A stretch of 64,000 nucleotides of DNA, from assembly GCA_949987565.1 (NCBI GenBank), contig OX465111.1:20385460-20449459 (forward strand), written 5' to 3'. The notes beneath the pieces were generated by a model. It had not been told where the DNA came from and ran no database searches. It was given only the letters and a program-made list of their open reading frames with translations. The translations under genes were made by a program, and so were the position numbers. This document shows, one piece after another, positions 51,031-62,934 of the stretch; the first letter of the stretch is position 1; every line of letters begins with the position of its first letter. The stretch comes from Luidia sarsii. Lineage: Eukaryota > Echinodermata > Asteroidea > Paxillosida > Luidiidae.

Positions 51031-52267
51031 CTTGGCAGAAGGTCAGATCCTTCCAAGGATCCAATAGGTCGGGCTCTTGATGTTTTTGTAATTCTGGTGG
51101 GTTTGGGGATTTGGGGATGTGAAAGTGTGGACTGAACATGTGTGACATCACTGACATGCCGTATTGGACACTGTTCTGTTCGTTTCAAACAACAAAGCAG
51201 GATTTTGGTTTCAAATAAAGAGTCCGGCTGGTGGGTTTTTGAACCAAGTTGAGTCGAACATTGAGTGAGGGCTGTGATATTTCACTGGAACTGGAATAGC
51301 CAGGAGTATTTCCGGGGGGAGGGGGTCGGTAGGCTGATCAGCTCCCCTCCCCTCTGACTACTCCGTAGACGCCTGACAGCAAACTATGGTGTGCTACACT
51401 CTGTACAGGATTGGGTTAGTGATCATGCAAAGTGCAGGCAGACTGAGATATTGAGAGGAGAGTTTTTTACATGTTTTCAGCTACGGTTTGTCTTTGAGCA
51501 TCGATCGCTAGATGACATGGGAAATGAATAGCAGGGTTTGTCTATAATGAGGAGTCATTTTGTACAGTTTTTAAGAGCAGGTTTAAATCGTTGACATTCT
51601 ATTCACAAGACCTGATGCATTAGAATACGTGTGATACGATACCCAGTATAGCGCCCTCTCCTTGTGATGTCACTGCCAATCATGGGAAAGAGTTTGAACA
51701 AATGGATCGTACCAAAAAGCACGAACATAATAAAGACCTACCTTGTCCACTGGGTAGTTGATGTCAATATCCGGTGTGTACAACTGTTTTTATTCCCAGT
51801 ATTATTTGGGGGTGTTTTGGGTGATAGTCTGCCAAACAGGCAGGCATTTTTTACTTCATAAAGGCAGGGGTTAAAGGCACTCACTTGGAAAAAAATGTCA
51901 ATTATAGATCACGAAGCGTGTATCCAAATAACACCCTAAAACTGCCCGTTTGTAGAATTGCGGCCGTCATTGAAAATTAAATTGTTGGTTTGTTTTTTTA
52001 GTCCTTTAAAGGGCAGAAATGTTACTTTGAATCTTATTTGGTTTATATTGTGTAAAAAAAACCTGATTCTTTTGTTTCTATGAACAGGACGAGGTTAAAT
52101 GTTTGTTTGCAATGTAGATTGTGAAAAATAAAATGTCACTTTCCGTTTAAATTTAACTATTAATACCATGGCTATATTGTTGTCCTTCCTGATTGTTGTT
52201 CTGTGCTGCACAACCGTACAAGATTTACCGGTATTCTAAATTTGTTAATGTGAAATTATACCTAAGG

Positions 52268-52497
52268 CAAGCAACTACCTGACAGAACAGACGGACAAAT
52301 GTAGAAGGTGGTGGCAATGCTGTGTCTCACTGAGATGAGCAACCACCTGACAGAACAGGAAGACAAATGTAGAAGGTGGTGGCAATGCCATGTCTCACTG
52401 ATGTGAGCAACCACCTGACAGAACGGACAGACAAATGTAGAAGGTGGTGGCAATGCTGTGTCTCACTGAGATGAGCAACCACCTGATAGAACAGACG
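52268..52497. repeat. Minisatellite, 68-bp unit, 3.4 copies
   Basis: Unit contains GCAACCACCTGACAGAACAG and GTAGAAGGTGGTGGCAATGC. It lies just past the PRPF38B candidate poly(A) site. It is unrelated in sequence to the other 68-bp array. Confidence 0.93.
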
Positions 52498-52499
52498 GC

Positions 52500-53870
52500 C
52501 AAATATTAGAAATCCGCCCCGTAACTCCCATTCAATGACCAAATACGGTACATACTTCTGTTTTAATGTGTCCAATCGTTCAAAACAATTGCATTTGTTT
52601 CCTTGACAAAATACGAGACTTACACGTAATATGCAAAGATGGGGAAACATCGTTACATATTCATGATCAAAATGTCAAGCCTTCATCATGCAATTCATGA
52701 CCATTTTCTTTCAATTGTAATCACCCCACTATTTTGGATTTGAGACCAGTCATGCTCATGGGACGCTGTCCTCTGTGACATCCAAATTAAAAATGACTCT
52801 ACCAGTGAAACATTTTCATGAAAAGCAGGAATTATTTCATACATGCTTAAGCTCCATCATGATTCCATTTGCGAGGGATAATCCGTCGCAGTCTCAAAGG
52901 TCTTCTAAGATTTGGTTGTAAGTTACCTTGACTTTGATGAAATTGACCACAGGTTACAAATTCAAACAGTCCTCTGTTCTGCTTTGAAATCACAACTTTT
53001 ATCCAGAGTGGACTGTCAATTTCTCACAGAAAAAAATACCATTTGCTTGAAAAACCTGGAAAACAAACAGAACCGAGTACCATTCGGCTGATTAAATCCT
53101 CAAACAAATCTATGCATAAATTCAACTTTGGTCCTTGTTCTCGAAATGGTCAGTTTAAACCAGCCGTTGCGATTGTGACGATTCAATTTAGTAGTTTCTT
53201 CATAGTTAACAGACATTTGACAAGGTTCTTAACATCCTTTATAAAGGAAAGTGCTTCGTTACGTTTTCCACAGTTTAACCGGAATTCATGGGAAAATTTT
53301 CAAACAGACCAACACACTCACATCAGAGATAAGTCGGTAGTCGCCCTTCCAATAGAGGGCGCTGTTCAATTTTTGCTTCACAATCAATAACAGCGATTTT
53401 CTTCAAACTTGTTCAACAATAATAAATACGTAGAAATGAAGTGGAACTACATGTGTAGAAAGCAGAGCAAAAAATACCTTGAAGGTCTAGTGCTTACAAA
53501 ATAAAAATAAAAGTGAAGAACATTTTTTTGTAATAAAGCATATAAAAATGGTTAATCGAGAACACACCCGATTAAACAATCAATCAATCAATCAATCAAC
53601 CAATCAATCCAGAATTCTTGGGCCTTACTGGCACCGGGAAATATGACAGGATTTCCACGAGTGACAGATCCCCTCACTCTGCAACGTTCCTTCTTGTCCA
53701 CAAAGCAAAAAGCAAACCAGAGCTTCTATGCTTGTCAGACCTGAAAGATATTTCCATATTTTCTCCTTTATGTGACCACCATGGGAACTCCTTTTCATTA
53801 ATAAAATCACTCAACAGGCAATCAGTGTCCCTTTCCTAACCGGCAGACAAATGTGTGATTAGGGTAATGA
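52500..53870. other. Intergenic stretch without recognised genes
   Basis: AT-rich, with a 115-codon open frame at 53043-53390 that matches nothing I know, and a short CAAT repeat near 53578-53605. Confidence 0.4.
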
Positions 53871-53871
53871 C

Positions 53872-53938
53872 TCGTTGCGGTAACCTTAACCCTCATCCTC
53901 CCATGGGTCAGAGACCGGGGTTACGGTTACAGCAACTA
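53872..53938. mobile_element. Short hairpin copy of the TAGTTGCGG foldback family
   Basis: A 67-bp element, TCGTTGCGGTAACC to GGTTACAGCAACTA. It is bracketed by a perfect 9-bp duplication GGTAATGAC (53863-53871 and 53939-53947). Confidence 0.9.
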
Positions 53939-54164
53939 GGTAATGACATACTAAATACATGTACTGCTGTTTGTGGGAACCAGTTTAGCGGAACACCAGT
54001 TTAGCTAAACAGGCATGCAACATGGACCCCCCCCCCCTCAATATAAAACCAAAATAGAAAGAGACAGATACACTATTTACATGACAAAACTGTACATTGT
54101 TTGGCACAAGTGTGAATTGAGAAATCGATGATTCAGCTGATCTGAAGAAAAATGAACTTTTTTT

Positions 54165-54345
54165 TTAAATGGCAAAGAAAACTTTGACTGGACCAGGACT
54201 TCAACTCCGTCTCAAGACCTCTGGTTTTGCATACCAGCGCTCTTACCATCTGAGCTATCCAGCCTTCCAAAAAAAGTCAACAAGTCTTCAATTTCAGTCA
54301 AACAAATAAAGGAAAAACTGACTAGAAACTTTATGACTTTAACTT
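54165..54345 (-). mobile_element. tRNA-derived SINE copy
   Basis: The minus strand reads GGCTGGATAGCTCAGATGGT then AAGAGCGCTGGTATGCAAAA, a well preserved A box and anticodon arm whose loop contains GCA. The B box is altered (GAGTTGAAGTCC), so this is not a functional tRNA. It carries the usual AACTTTGAC/GGCAAAG junction. Confidence 0.8.
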
Positions 54346-55185
54346 TAAAATCAGGAGTCATGCATTTTCATAGTTTCTGATCAGCACACTTAAAAGAAGT
54401 TTTTTTCTTTGACAACCAATTATTAGGCTTAATGGTTAACAGCAGCATTTGAAATGACATTTATTGGACTTGGAGACTGGTATGACATGAATAAGAATTG
54501 TTACTCCAAAACCACAAAATAATTTTTACTATGAAGAACACAAAAGAAGCTTAGTACCAGCTAAGCTCAAAAGTCATTCACCGTCCAACGGTGTGCAAAT
54601 ACAAATGTTTTCCTCTTCTTTTTTTTTCATTCAAAATGAATTTCAATCTACTTTCTTCTTGTAAATTCAATGTTGTCTAATTTGATCAGAAAGAATGAAA
54701 GCCAAAAGGCAAGCAATTATCAGAAAAGATTGCACGGAATGTTTGCTGTTATAAGTAGAGTTGTAAAAATGGCGCTCATGTTTCTTCCAAGGTAAATTGT
54801 AAGACTCGTTATAGTCTTTGGAAAAAAAGGTGATGCTAAAAGAGAGACAGGACAAGGCAAGCGCTTCTGTGCTCTATCATGGCAAGTCTATTCATATATG
54901 CAAATCAGTCAGTGAATAAAACATGCATCCTCCTCTCTGTGGGAATTGGGCAGGGTCCTCATTTGCCCCGCCCCTTTTTTCCCAGAGATAGTGCCCCTCC
55001 CCTATTTTCTTCTCCCCTGATAATACAATAGAGAGAACTGTACATGTACATGCACTGTACTTTGCAAAAAGGTGCACAGAACTTTGGTACATGAAAGACT
55101 TCAAGGCAGTGTCTCGACAATGTGTTCTATGAGTTACTGTGCACATCCTAAAATTTTGTTTTTTAGATGTACGCATGCCTAGCAG

Positions 55186-55882
55186 AGATTCACACTTAAG
55201 CAGTTTTTCATGCTTAGCAGAGATTCACACTTAAGCAGTTTTTCATGCTTAGCAGAGATTCACACTTAAGCAGTTTGTCATGCTTAGCAGAGATTCACAT
55301 TTAAGCAGTTTTTCATGCCTAGCAGAGATTCACACTTAAGCAGTTTTTCATGCCTAGCAGAGATTCACACTTAAGCAGTTTTTCATGCTTAGAGGAGATT
55401 CACACTTAAGCAGTTTTTCATGCTTAGCAGAGATTCACACTTAAGCAGTTTTTCATGCTTAGCAGAGATTCACACTGAAGCAGTTTTTCATGCTTAGCAG
55501 AGATTCACACTTAAGCAGTTTTTCATGCTTAGCACAGATTTACACTTAGCAGAGATTCACACTTAAGCAGTTTGTCATGCTTAGCAGAGATTCACACTTA
55601 AGCAGTTTTTCATGCTTAGCAGAGATTCACACTTAAGCAGTTTTTCATGCTTAGCAGAGATTCACACTTAAGCAGTTTTTCATGCTTAGCAGAGATTCAC
55701 ACTTAAGCAGTTTTTCATGCTTAGCAGATAATTCACACTTAAGCAGTTTTTCATGCTTAGCAGAGATTCATACTTAAGCAGTTTTTCATGCTTAGCAGAG
55801 ATTCACACTTAAGCAGTTTTTCATGCTTAGCAGAGATTCACACTTAAGCAGTTTTTCATGCTTAGCACAGATTCACACTGAA
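55186..55882. repeat. Minisatellite, 35-bp unit, about 20 copies
   Basis: Unit CACACTTAAGCAGTTTTTCA plus TGCTTAGCAGAGATT. One short unit near 55535 and one with an inserted base near 55727 break the phase. The complement of the unit matches the terminal region of the GGGCCC-type MITE (21895-21940). Confidence 0.95.
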
Positions 55883-56534
55883 GCTCTGTGATGTGCCCTG
55901 TGGGCCCCATTGCCCGAAACGTTGAGTTACTGTCTCTTTTGAGAGCCACACTCCTTCTCAAAAGAGAAGTGTTACATGGTATCACCGCGAACCTTCAAGT
56001 TAGACACCACATATCAACAAAGCTGTGCTCCAATGATGATACAGAAAGAAGTACTTGTGCACACAAGGAGAGTGCTTTGTGAAATTCACAGCAGTACAAA
56101 TATAAGCACACAGAGAGCCTTTAGTTAATCAAAGCGATGCACGAGTGCTCCAGCCATTTAATGTAACAGCTCCACAACATTCATCCATTCACATGCTTGT
56201 CACAGGCAAACCAAAAAAAATATATAAAAGAAGTAAGACAACAAAATAAGAAAGAGTGCGAGACAGTTCATTCTGGTTCATACAACCACAGCTGTGCTTG
56301 CTTGGTCATGCATGCTCTATTGAGTGTATCTCTAATGAACAAGAAACACAAGAAAAGGTATGTTAAACTCTTCATTAGGTTTACATTCAAGACTGCGCAA
56401 AGAGGTCACTATGGGGAGAGGTAGCTTCTCAGAAGAACTGTGGTTATTGGGATAGGTTGAAAGTCATGTCAAACTGCTTAATGACTCAACTGGACTTGAA
56501 AAATAGTAATTTCACTTGAATTGTGTTTACTGCT

Positions 56535-56870
56535 TTCTTCCTTTGATCCCTTCCTTCCCTTTGATCTCACCCTGGTCTGTCTACCAGCTTTCCTCCTTTG
56601 ATCCCTTCCCTACTGCTTGCCCTTCCCTTTGATCTCACCCTGGTCTGTCTACCAGCTTTCCTCCTTTGATCCCTTCCTTACTGCTTGCCCTTCCCTTTGA
56701 TCTCACCCTGGTCTGTCTACGACTCTACCAGGTTTCCTCCTTTGATCCCTTCCCTACTGCTTGCCCTTCCCTTTGATCTCACTCTGGTCTGTCTACAAGC
56801 TTCCCTCCTTTAAATTCTTCCCTACTGCTTGTCTTTCCCTATATTAGCACCCTGGTCTGTCTGCTAGCCT
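56535..56870. repeat. Second array of the 68-bp minisatellite, about 4-5 copies
   Basis: The same unit as 1304-2115 (CTTTGATCTCACCCTGGTCT, then TACCAGCTTTCCTCC). As there, the right flank continues to TTATTCTGCCTTTGG. Confidence 0.93.
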
Positions 56871-57399
56871 ATCTTCTGTCATCCGTATCTTATTACTTCT
56901 TCCCGTTGCCTATGTATTTCTCCTTGTTATTCTGCCTTTGGAAAGACTCCAGCTGAGATGGATACACCAGGCACCTTATTACAAACAGCTGTACACCATC
57001 ACACCTCTTTCCATGGAGACCTTTTTACAAACAGAATTGCATGTAAACCTTCCCCCGGAAGTTTCTATAACGAGTGCTAACGAGTGCCTCCATCCCAGAG
57101 TGACAATATCAAGTCTTCATCTAGGCAGTGGTTTAGCACAATTATAACAACAACGATTATCCCTTGAGTTAAATCATCAAAGTGACTACAATCTGGAATG
57201 ACTTCAAAACAAAATTCTTTGGCAGTAATATTTAGCTGAGAGCAGGATTGAGGCTGCCACTGAGGCTATCTCTTCCCCTCCAAAAAAAGAAAGAAAAAAA
57301 GAAAGGAAACTAATGATATGGCAATCAAAATTGGACCATTGCACACTTCAACAAATTACATTTGTCTCTCGAGTGGTATGGTATATAAAGTGCACATCC

Positions 57400-57670
57400 G
57401 TGACATTATTTCCTGCAAGAAATCCATGACTTTTCCGTGACTTTTCCTGCAAAAAAATCCATGACTTTTCATACAAGAATTCCATGACTTTTCCATTAAT
57501 TTTCCTGCAAGAATTGCATTACTTTTCCGTGGCTTTTCCTCGAAGAATTCCATGACTTTTCCTGCAAGTATTCCACAGCATTACCATGACTATTCTTGCA
57601 AGAAGTCTACATTTGAAACAGGATTTCCATGACTTTTCTGTGCCCTTTCCAGCAAGAATTCCACGATTTT
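57400..57670. repeat. Degenerate tandem repeat around CCATGACTTTTCC
   Basis: About eight irregular repeats of AAGAATTCCATGACTTTTCC with variable spacing. No coding potential was recognised. Confidence 0.7.
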
Positions 57671-59060
57671 TCCTTGACTATTCTACCATGGAAAATGAGA
57701 TACTTTGGGAAAAAAAATTATCTGTGATTGTTGCTTCATTGCATTGCAGTCCAAAATCCAAGATTTCAAAATTCTACAATCTCAGGATACTTGAATCTTG
57801 CCTCTCAGGGGATCCTGTGGTGAATCTATAATTTTATAAAACAGAAAAAGTTACAGAAAAATCGCGGGTGATTTTGAAAATCATCAGCACACATTTCAAA
57901 TTGGCAGCCCTTGCTGGCTATTGCAGCCTGACTGTGTCCATCTCACAACATTAAAAAATTGTGGGTCCAATTTCCAGAGAAATTTTGGCTTTTTCTGTTA
58001 ATTCTGTTAATTCAAGTAAAGTAACAAGCAAACTCTAATTTACATGAAGGCCTCTGGATACGGCCTAAATTAATGTGCATTTGATGTTGGACAAAAAATT
58101 TGGTACAATTTTCCTTATAAATTTGTTATTAAATTGAGCTGAGACTTAGTAGCAGAATGGACAATGCATTAGATCGTACTCTTGCATCAGAATCCATGCT
58201 GTGTTTACCTTAATATTGAAGAAATTTTCTTTCAGGAAAACTTACTAGAACATTTATTTTCAACAATTCATGAAAACAGCGAAGCAAATTTGACATGAAC
58301 CCCAGACCTATGATGCAACACACCAGCGCTATCACTGCCTCAGCTAGCCAGCCCTGAGATATGTGTATTGGTGGGTGGGGTCTAAAGTAGTAATTCATCT
58401 TTGCTGGGGGACACCAGTCAGAACCATTTTACCCTTAGCTGTTGTACATCCACAGGGATGACACCCACAATTCCTTCAAGTAACAATTGATTTGAACCCA
58501 TGCCTCTTGCTTAATGTGTTGTTTAAGTGTGTGTTTGAAGGGCTTCAAAAAGAATTAAGTTCGGAAGTTAGAGGGCCCGACGTTTCGGTCCTAGCAGGAC
58601 CTTTAAGAAAGGTCCTGCTAGGATCAAAACGTCGTGCTCTCTAACTTCTGAGATTTATGAATTGAAGGTCATTTTAGTCAGTTAGCAGTTTGCAACAGTT
58701 TTTGTATTAACTTCAAAGTATTAAGTTAAGACTTGTTTTCATCAGATGGGGAAAAAAAGCTATTGATTGGCTCTGTCGGTACAAGATGCCCTGATTCTGA
58801 GGCTAGCTTACAGTCTGTTGAGGCTGAGCTGTTGCCAAGGGAGGGGAAGGGGATGGGGTGGGGTAGTGAAGGTGTGTTGACACAATGTTGAGATGATGAA
58901 GGCAGCGAGAGAACGAGGCAGTGATGAGAATGATGGAGGTGCAGCAGTCTCGGTGTCAGGGAGGAGTGTGGGGCGTGGCTGGGGCGGGGCAGGCTTGTGG
59001 TCGTCATGAGTGCTGACACCTGTCTCGCAGCTCCTCCAAGACTGCCTCGCGTACGCGTAG

Positions 59061-62031
59061 TCATGACATCTTGTTGCCACACCCTTGTTTTCGTTGCCTC
59101 GTCCTGCGCACAAAGCCAATTTGAAAAAGAAACAAACCGTTGGAGACACAACCAGAGATTTTTGTATTTACTTCATGTTCGTTGCCATGGAATTACCACA
59201 GAAACAAACTGTTGGAGACACAACAAGAGATTTTTGTATTTACTTCATGTTCGTTGCCATGGAATTACCACAGAAACAAACTGTTGGGAAAAAGTGGCTA
59301 GCTTGCAGCTTCTATCGGTGAATGTGGCATTGGAAGTCATAGCCAATACATCCAAATAACGACACAAGCCTTTTGGGCATAAGCCGTAGCCGCTAGCTTG
59401 CCACTCCCATAGACCAGTATGCAAGTCACAGCCATAGAGTAGTGCAGCCTACCTGGCCTCTGTCCTTGCGTTGGTGTATTCAAACCACAGCACATTTGGG
59501 ATGAGGGTGGAGTCACGGACCATCAGGATCTCAGCCAGTCTCCAGGAGACGACTCGGGGGTAAAGAGGTGTTAGGAAAACCTGCAACAGAAGACCGACGA
59601 GGGTAAGGGGTGGGTCCAAGAACATCTGACAGGGCAGTGACAACATACACGTACATCAGGGTTTGAATCTAGCTGGGCCAATTTCATAGAGATGCTGAAG
59701 CGCCAACATTTCCTTTATAAGCACACAAAGTCAGGGTTCATAGGATCACTTTGCCAACCCAAACCTCACAACTGTTTCATGCTGAGTAAAGAAGAGAGGA
59801 ATACAAGACAAAAGCAATTGACATCACATCGCAGTGCAGTTTGTAATCCTGTTTACCCAAGGAAGACTTTTCTTGCAAGCGGCTCTATGAAATTGGGCCC
59901 TGTTCTGAAGCTTCAACTCTTAGCAGAGCAACCATTGTTCAGTTGAATAAGACTCAAAGCTAATAACCTATGCATGGTGGTGGTACTAATAAAGAGTATA
60001 GGTTTGAGGTGACACCATGTACAATATCTCTTTTGTGATTGAGTGTGGTTCTGAAAAAAAACCGGTGTTCAGTTGATTGCAATCTATGGAATGCCACTTC
60101 AACTGCCTTTTTTTTCCCAAGGAAGATGTAGGGAGGGAGAATGAGGAAGAAAACTTTCCTCGACTGGCCCTTACTTTGCACTTAATATCAAACAGCAAAG
60201 CAGCTGCAAACTCAATGTGGGGCAGGTCAGGGTAAATCTTCAAGGCCTATGTGGCAGAAGGTTGGAGGTAGAAGGTCAGGGTAAATCTTCAAGGCCTATG
60301 TGGCAGAAGGTTGGAGGTAGAAGGTCAGGGTAAATCTTCCAGGCCTATGTGGCAGAAGGGGACTGACCTCATTGAAGGCAAACCAAGGCACAGCCAGAAT
60401 GGTTCCTAGCAGAGCACCACACATCACCTGCCTGACAGTGTGGTAAGCCAAGTACACTCTGCAGAGGCAACCATAAGTACAACCATACAGCGTGGATATA
60501 CAACCATACAGTGTGATTATACAACCATACAGTGTGAGTATACAAGGGATAGAGGCCTAGACTCCATTGCAGTAAGGCTTGTAAGCTAATGGGTCATTCC
60601 ATATCCGACCAATGCACCTTTTGAACCAAGGTCCTCAGATTCTTTGCCATTTTTCAAAAATAGTTCAAAACATCCCAGTCAGTTTTTCTTTGATTTGTTT
60701 GACTTAAATTGAAAAAAAAAGCGGCATCCACTTTATGTGATCCACAAACTGCTGTAGCTTCTGACTTGTGCCCCACCCTGTCAAAGACTAGTTGACTATT
60801 TGAGAAGGCTGACATCTAAGAGATAGCTAAAATAGTTAAGAACGATGGTATGAGAAACCAGATGTCTCTTGCTCAAGTACCAGTCCACTCAAAGACTCAA
60901 AGATTTCTCCAAACAAAGTTCTAGTAAGTACTACTAAATTTATGCCCCTAACAAAAAAGAATTGGGACCAAAAATAATGAGTTGACACTGCTGTACCATG
61001 TGATACCACTGGCTCCAAAATTCTGACTTTTGCTTTCTAGTGCAGGTGTCTTACACAGGTGTATTTGTCATAAGAGTGTCTGAGGATATGTAGACAGGAA
61101 TGGGTGGGGTGAGAGGCAGGGACCTACCTGCTAAAACTAACAATCAGAGCTAAGACTGTGGTTCCGATGGCTAGACAGTGCTTCCATGCAAGCTCCAGCA
61201 GACTGATTGAGCTGTGCTGCTGGAGTCCCAGCCTGATGTAGATGAAGAGTACCGTATAGACGGCAAAAAACCACATGAACTGTGAATGACTCGAAGGCAT
61301 GCCGTACTCGGAGAACAACAGCTCCTGGTTACCTGTGGATGATTAATTTTTATTTAAATCATGATTAAGTATGATTATTTACATGAGGGAGGACTGATGC
61401 AAGCAGGATATTTCTCAAAAGAACGAAAAACAGATAGGGAAAGGGGGAGACAATAGGACCAAGTGACAGACAATGGGATGAAGAGGAGAGATGTTAGGCA
61501 CCCAGATGGAACCTATTTTCATTCAGTTGCAAACAACTAACATCTAAACCCAACGACAGCAGTTCTAGGACCCCACAAAGTGGATGCAGATTTTCTAAAC
61601 ATTTCAAATGTGTCAGGAATTAGGAGGGCCTCATGTTTGGATCCTAGCAGGACCTTTCACTGCCTCTCTCTGCCTTTCTCTGCCTCTCTCTGCCTTTCTC
61701 TGCCTCTCTCTGCCTTTAAGAAAGGTCCTACTTAAATGGAAATGTCAGGCCCTCCTAATCTTTGATATTTGCATTTTGGTAATTTTAGTCAGTATACAGT
61801 TTGCAACATTTTTGTATATTAATCTAATAATTCATTAAATATTAGTTGGATTGATCCTAGGGTTCAAGAGAGGTTTGTAGCATACATCTACTACCCTCCT
61901 TGATTATTTTCAAGGTATTTTTTGGATAGCAAAATCAAGCATATACCTCTGGGCGGCCGTGGCTCTTTGATGATATGCTTTGTGATCCAGTTTACTGCCT
62001 CATTGAACAGGATCCCACACAAGAACGTTAT
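59061..62031 (-). CDS. DOLPP1: Dolichyldiphosphatase 1, 3' five exons (5' end outside window)
   Basis: Exons 5' to 3': 61947-62031, 61128-61332, 60368-60458, 59453-59580 and 59061-59103. All phases agree, giving 183 residues and a stop. The three phosphatase motifs of the PAP2 superfamily are visible: K-X6-RP in KHIIKEPRP, PSSH in EYGMPSSHSQFMWFF, and SR-X5-H in SRVYLAYHT. The tail RDSTLIPNVLWFEYTNARTE and RTRQRKQG follows human DOLPP1. The enzyme hydrolyses dolichyl diphosphate to dolichyl phosphate on the lumenal side of the ER, recycling the lipid carrier of N-glycosylation. About 55 N-terminal residues, including the first membrane segment, are missing. The intron upstream contains the array at 62935-64000 and runs off the edge. 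Confidence 0.96.
59129..59288. repeat. 72-bp tandem repeat, 2.2 copies
   Basis: GAAACAAACTGTTGGAGACA starts at 59129 (one change), 59201 and 59273. The array begins about 25 bp upstream of the last DOLPP1 exon in transcription sense. Confidence 0.9.
59675..59900. mobile_element. GGGCCC-type MITE
   Basis: GGGCCAATTTCATAGAGATG at the left and GCGGCTCTATGAAATTGGGC at the right. The interior TTTGCCAACCCAAACCTCAC matches the complement of the element at 8400. It lies in DOLPP1 intron 4 of the visible set. Confidence 0.8.
60233..60358. repeat. 49-bp tandem repeat, 2.5 copies
   Basis: Unit contains GGGTAAATCTTCAAGGCCTA and AGAAGGTTGGAGGTAGAAGG. It starts about 10 bp into the intron after the DOLPP1 exon at 60368-60458. 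Confidence 0.9.
60635..60830 (+). mobile_element. tRNA-SINE body fragment
   Basis: The tail module TTGCCATTTTTCAAAAATAG, CAGTCAGTTTTTCTTTG and the second module (CATCCACTTTATGTGATCC, ACTAGTTGACTATTTG) are present without a tRNA head. It lies within a DOLPP1 intron. Confidence 0.65.
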
Positions 62032-62934
62032 CTGGGGGAAAAGTGAAATGGAAAAGGAAAACACATTAGAATGATTCCATCAACAGACCTTTCCTGGAGA
62101 ACAGGATATGGAAAGCCTCCAAGAATAGCATCTTTTATTCCCAAACAAGGAAATAATATGTATGAGGAAATGTCTGTGTGTCAACAAATCATGCACAATT
62201 TTCTCATGTGGTAATTTACTGCAAGAATTGCATCTGATGAAATAGTTGTTGCTAACATGGCTAATGTAATCTTACCAACTGGTTCATCTTCAAATACACG
62301 TGCACTATCCATAATTTGTCATTCATCAGTTACACTTACACTAACGCGAATATCAAAATTTTGGAGGGCCTGACGTTTCAATCCTAGCAAGACCTTTCTC
62401 AACGGCAGAGGTCTTTGCCTTTGAGAAAGGTCCTGCTAGGATCGAAACGTCAAGCCCTCCCAAATGTTGATAGTTCATATTTTGAACAAAAAACAGACCA
62501 AAATTTCAACTGCAATGAAGCAGATGCATCTGAGATACATTTCATAAATAATGACTCCAGTTTTGGTGTTTAGATACAAGGAAATACCATTACAGATAAT
62601 GGCATGATCTATGTGTACTACTGTGTATAAATGGACATGTATGTTTGAATTGGGCAGTGGGCCTCTAGTCAAATCAAAGTTGGTTCGTCTTGGCTATTTG
62701 AAGTTAAATATAAAAAAAAACAAGCAACCTGGGAGGGCAGTTGAAAGTTGGGTATGATGCCTCGACTGGCAAGTTGAAATAATAGTAAAAGGCTGTACCA
62801 TCTACAGTACATGTAGTTATATGCACATATCTAGACACTAGAATTTGCATGGAGCCAATGGCTGGCTAAAAAATAATGGCTACAAAAGACCATGGCTATT
62901 ATTGGGCATACCATAACATTGAATGGGCTGTAGT

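Noticed and set aside
53043..53390. 115-codon plus-strand open frame
   Set aside because: No splice context, family motif or compositional signal. It is likely a chance frame in AT-rich DNA.
54165..54260. Possible functional tRNA gene
   Set aside because: The A box and anticodon arm look good but the B box is altered and the sequence has the SINE tail. The same applies to the other tRNA-like hits.
55186..55882. CRISPR-like array
   Set aside because: The 35-bp units are directly adjacent with no unique spacers, and the genome is eukaryotic. It is a minisatellite.
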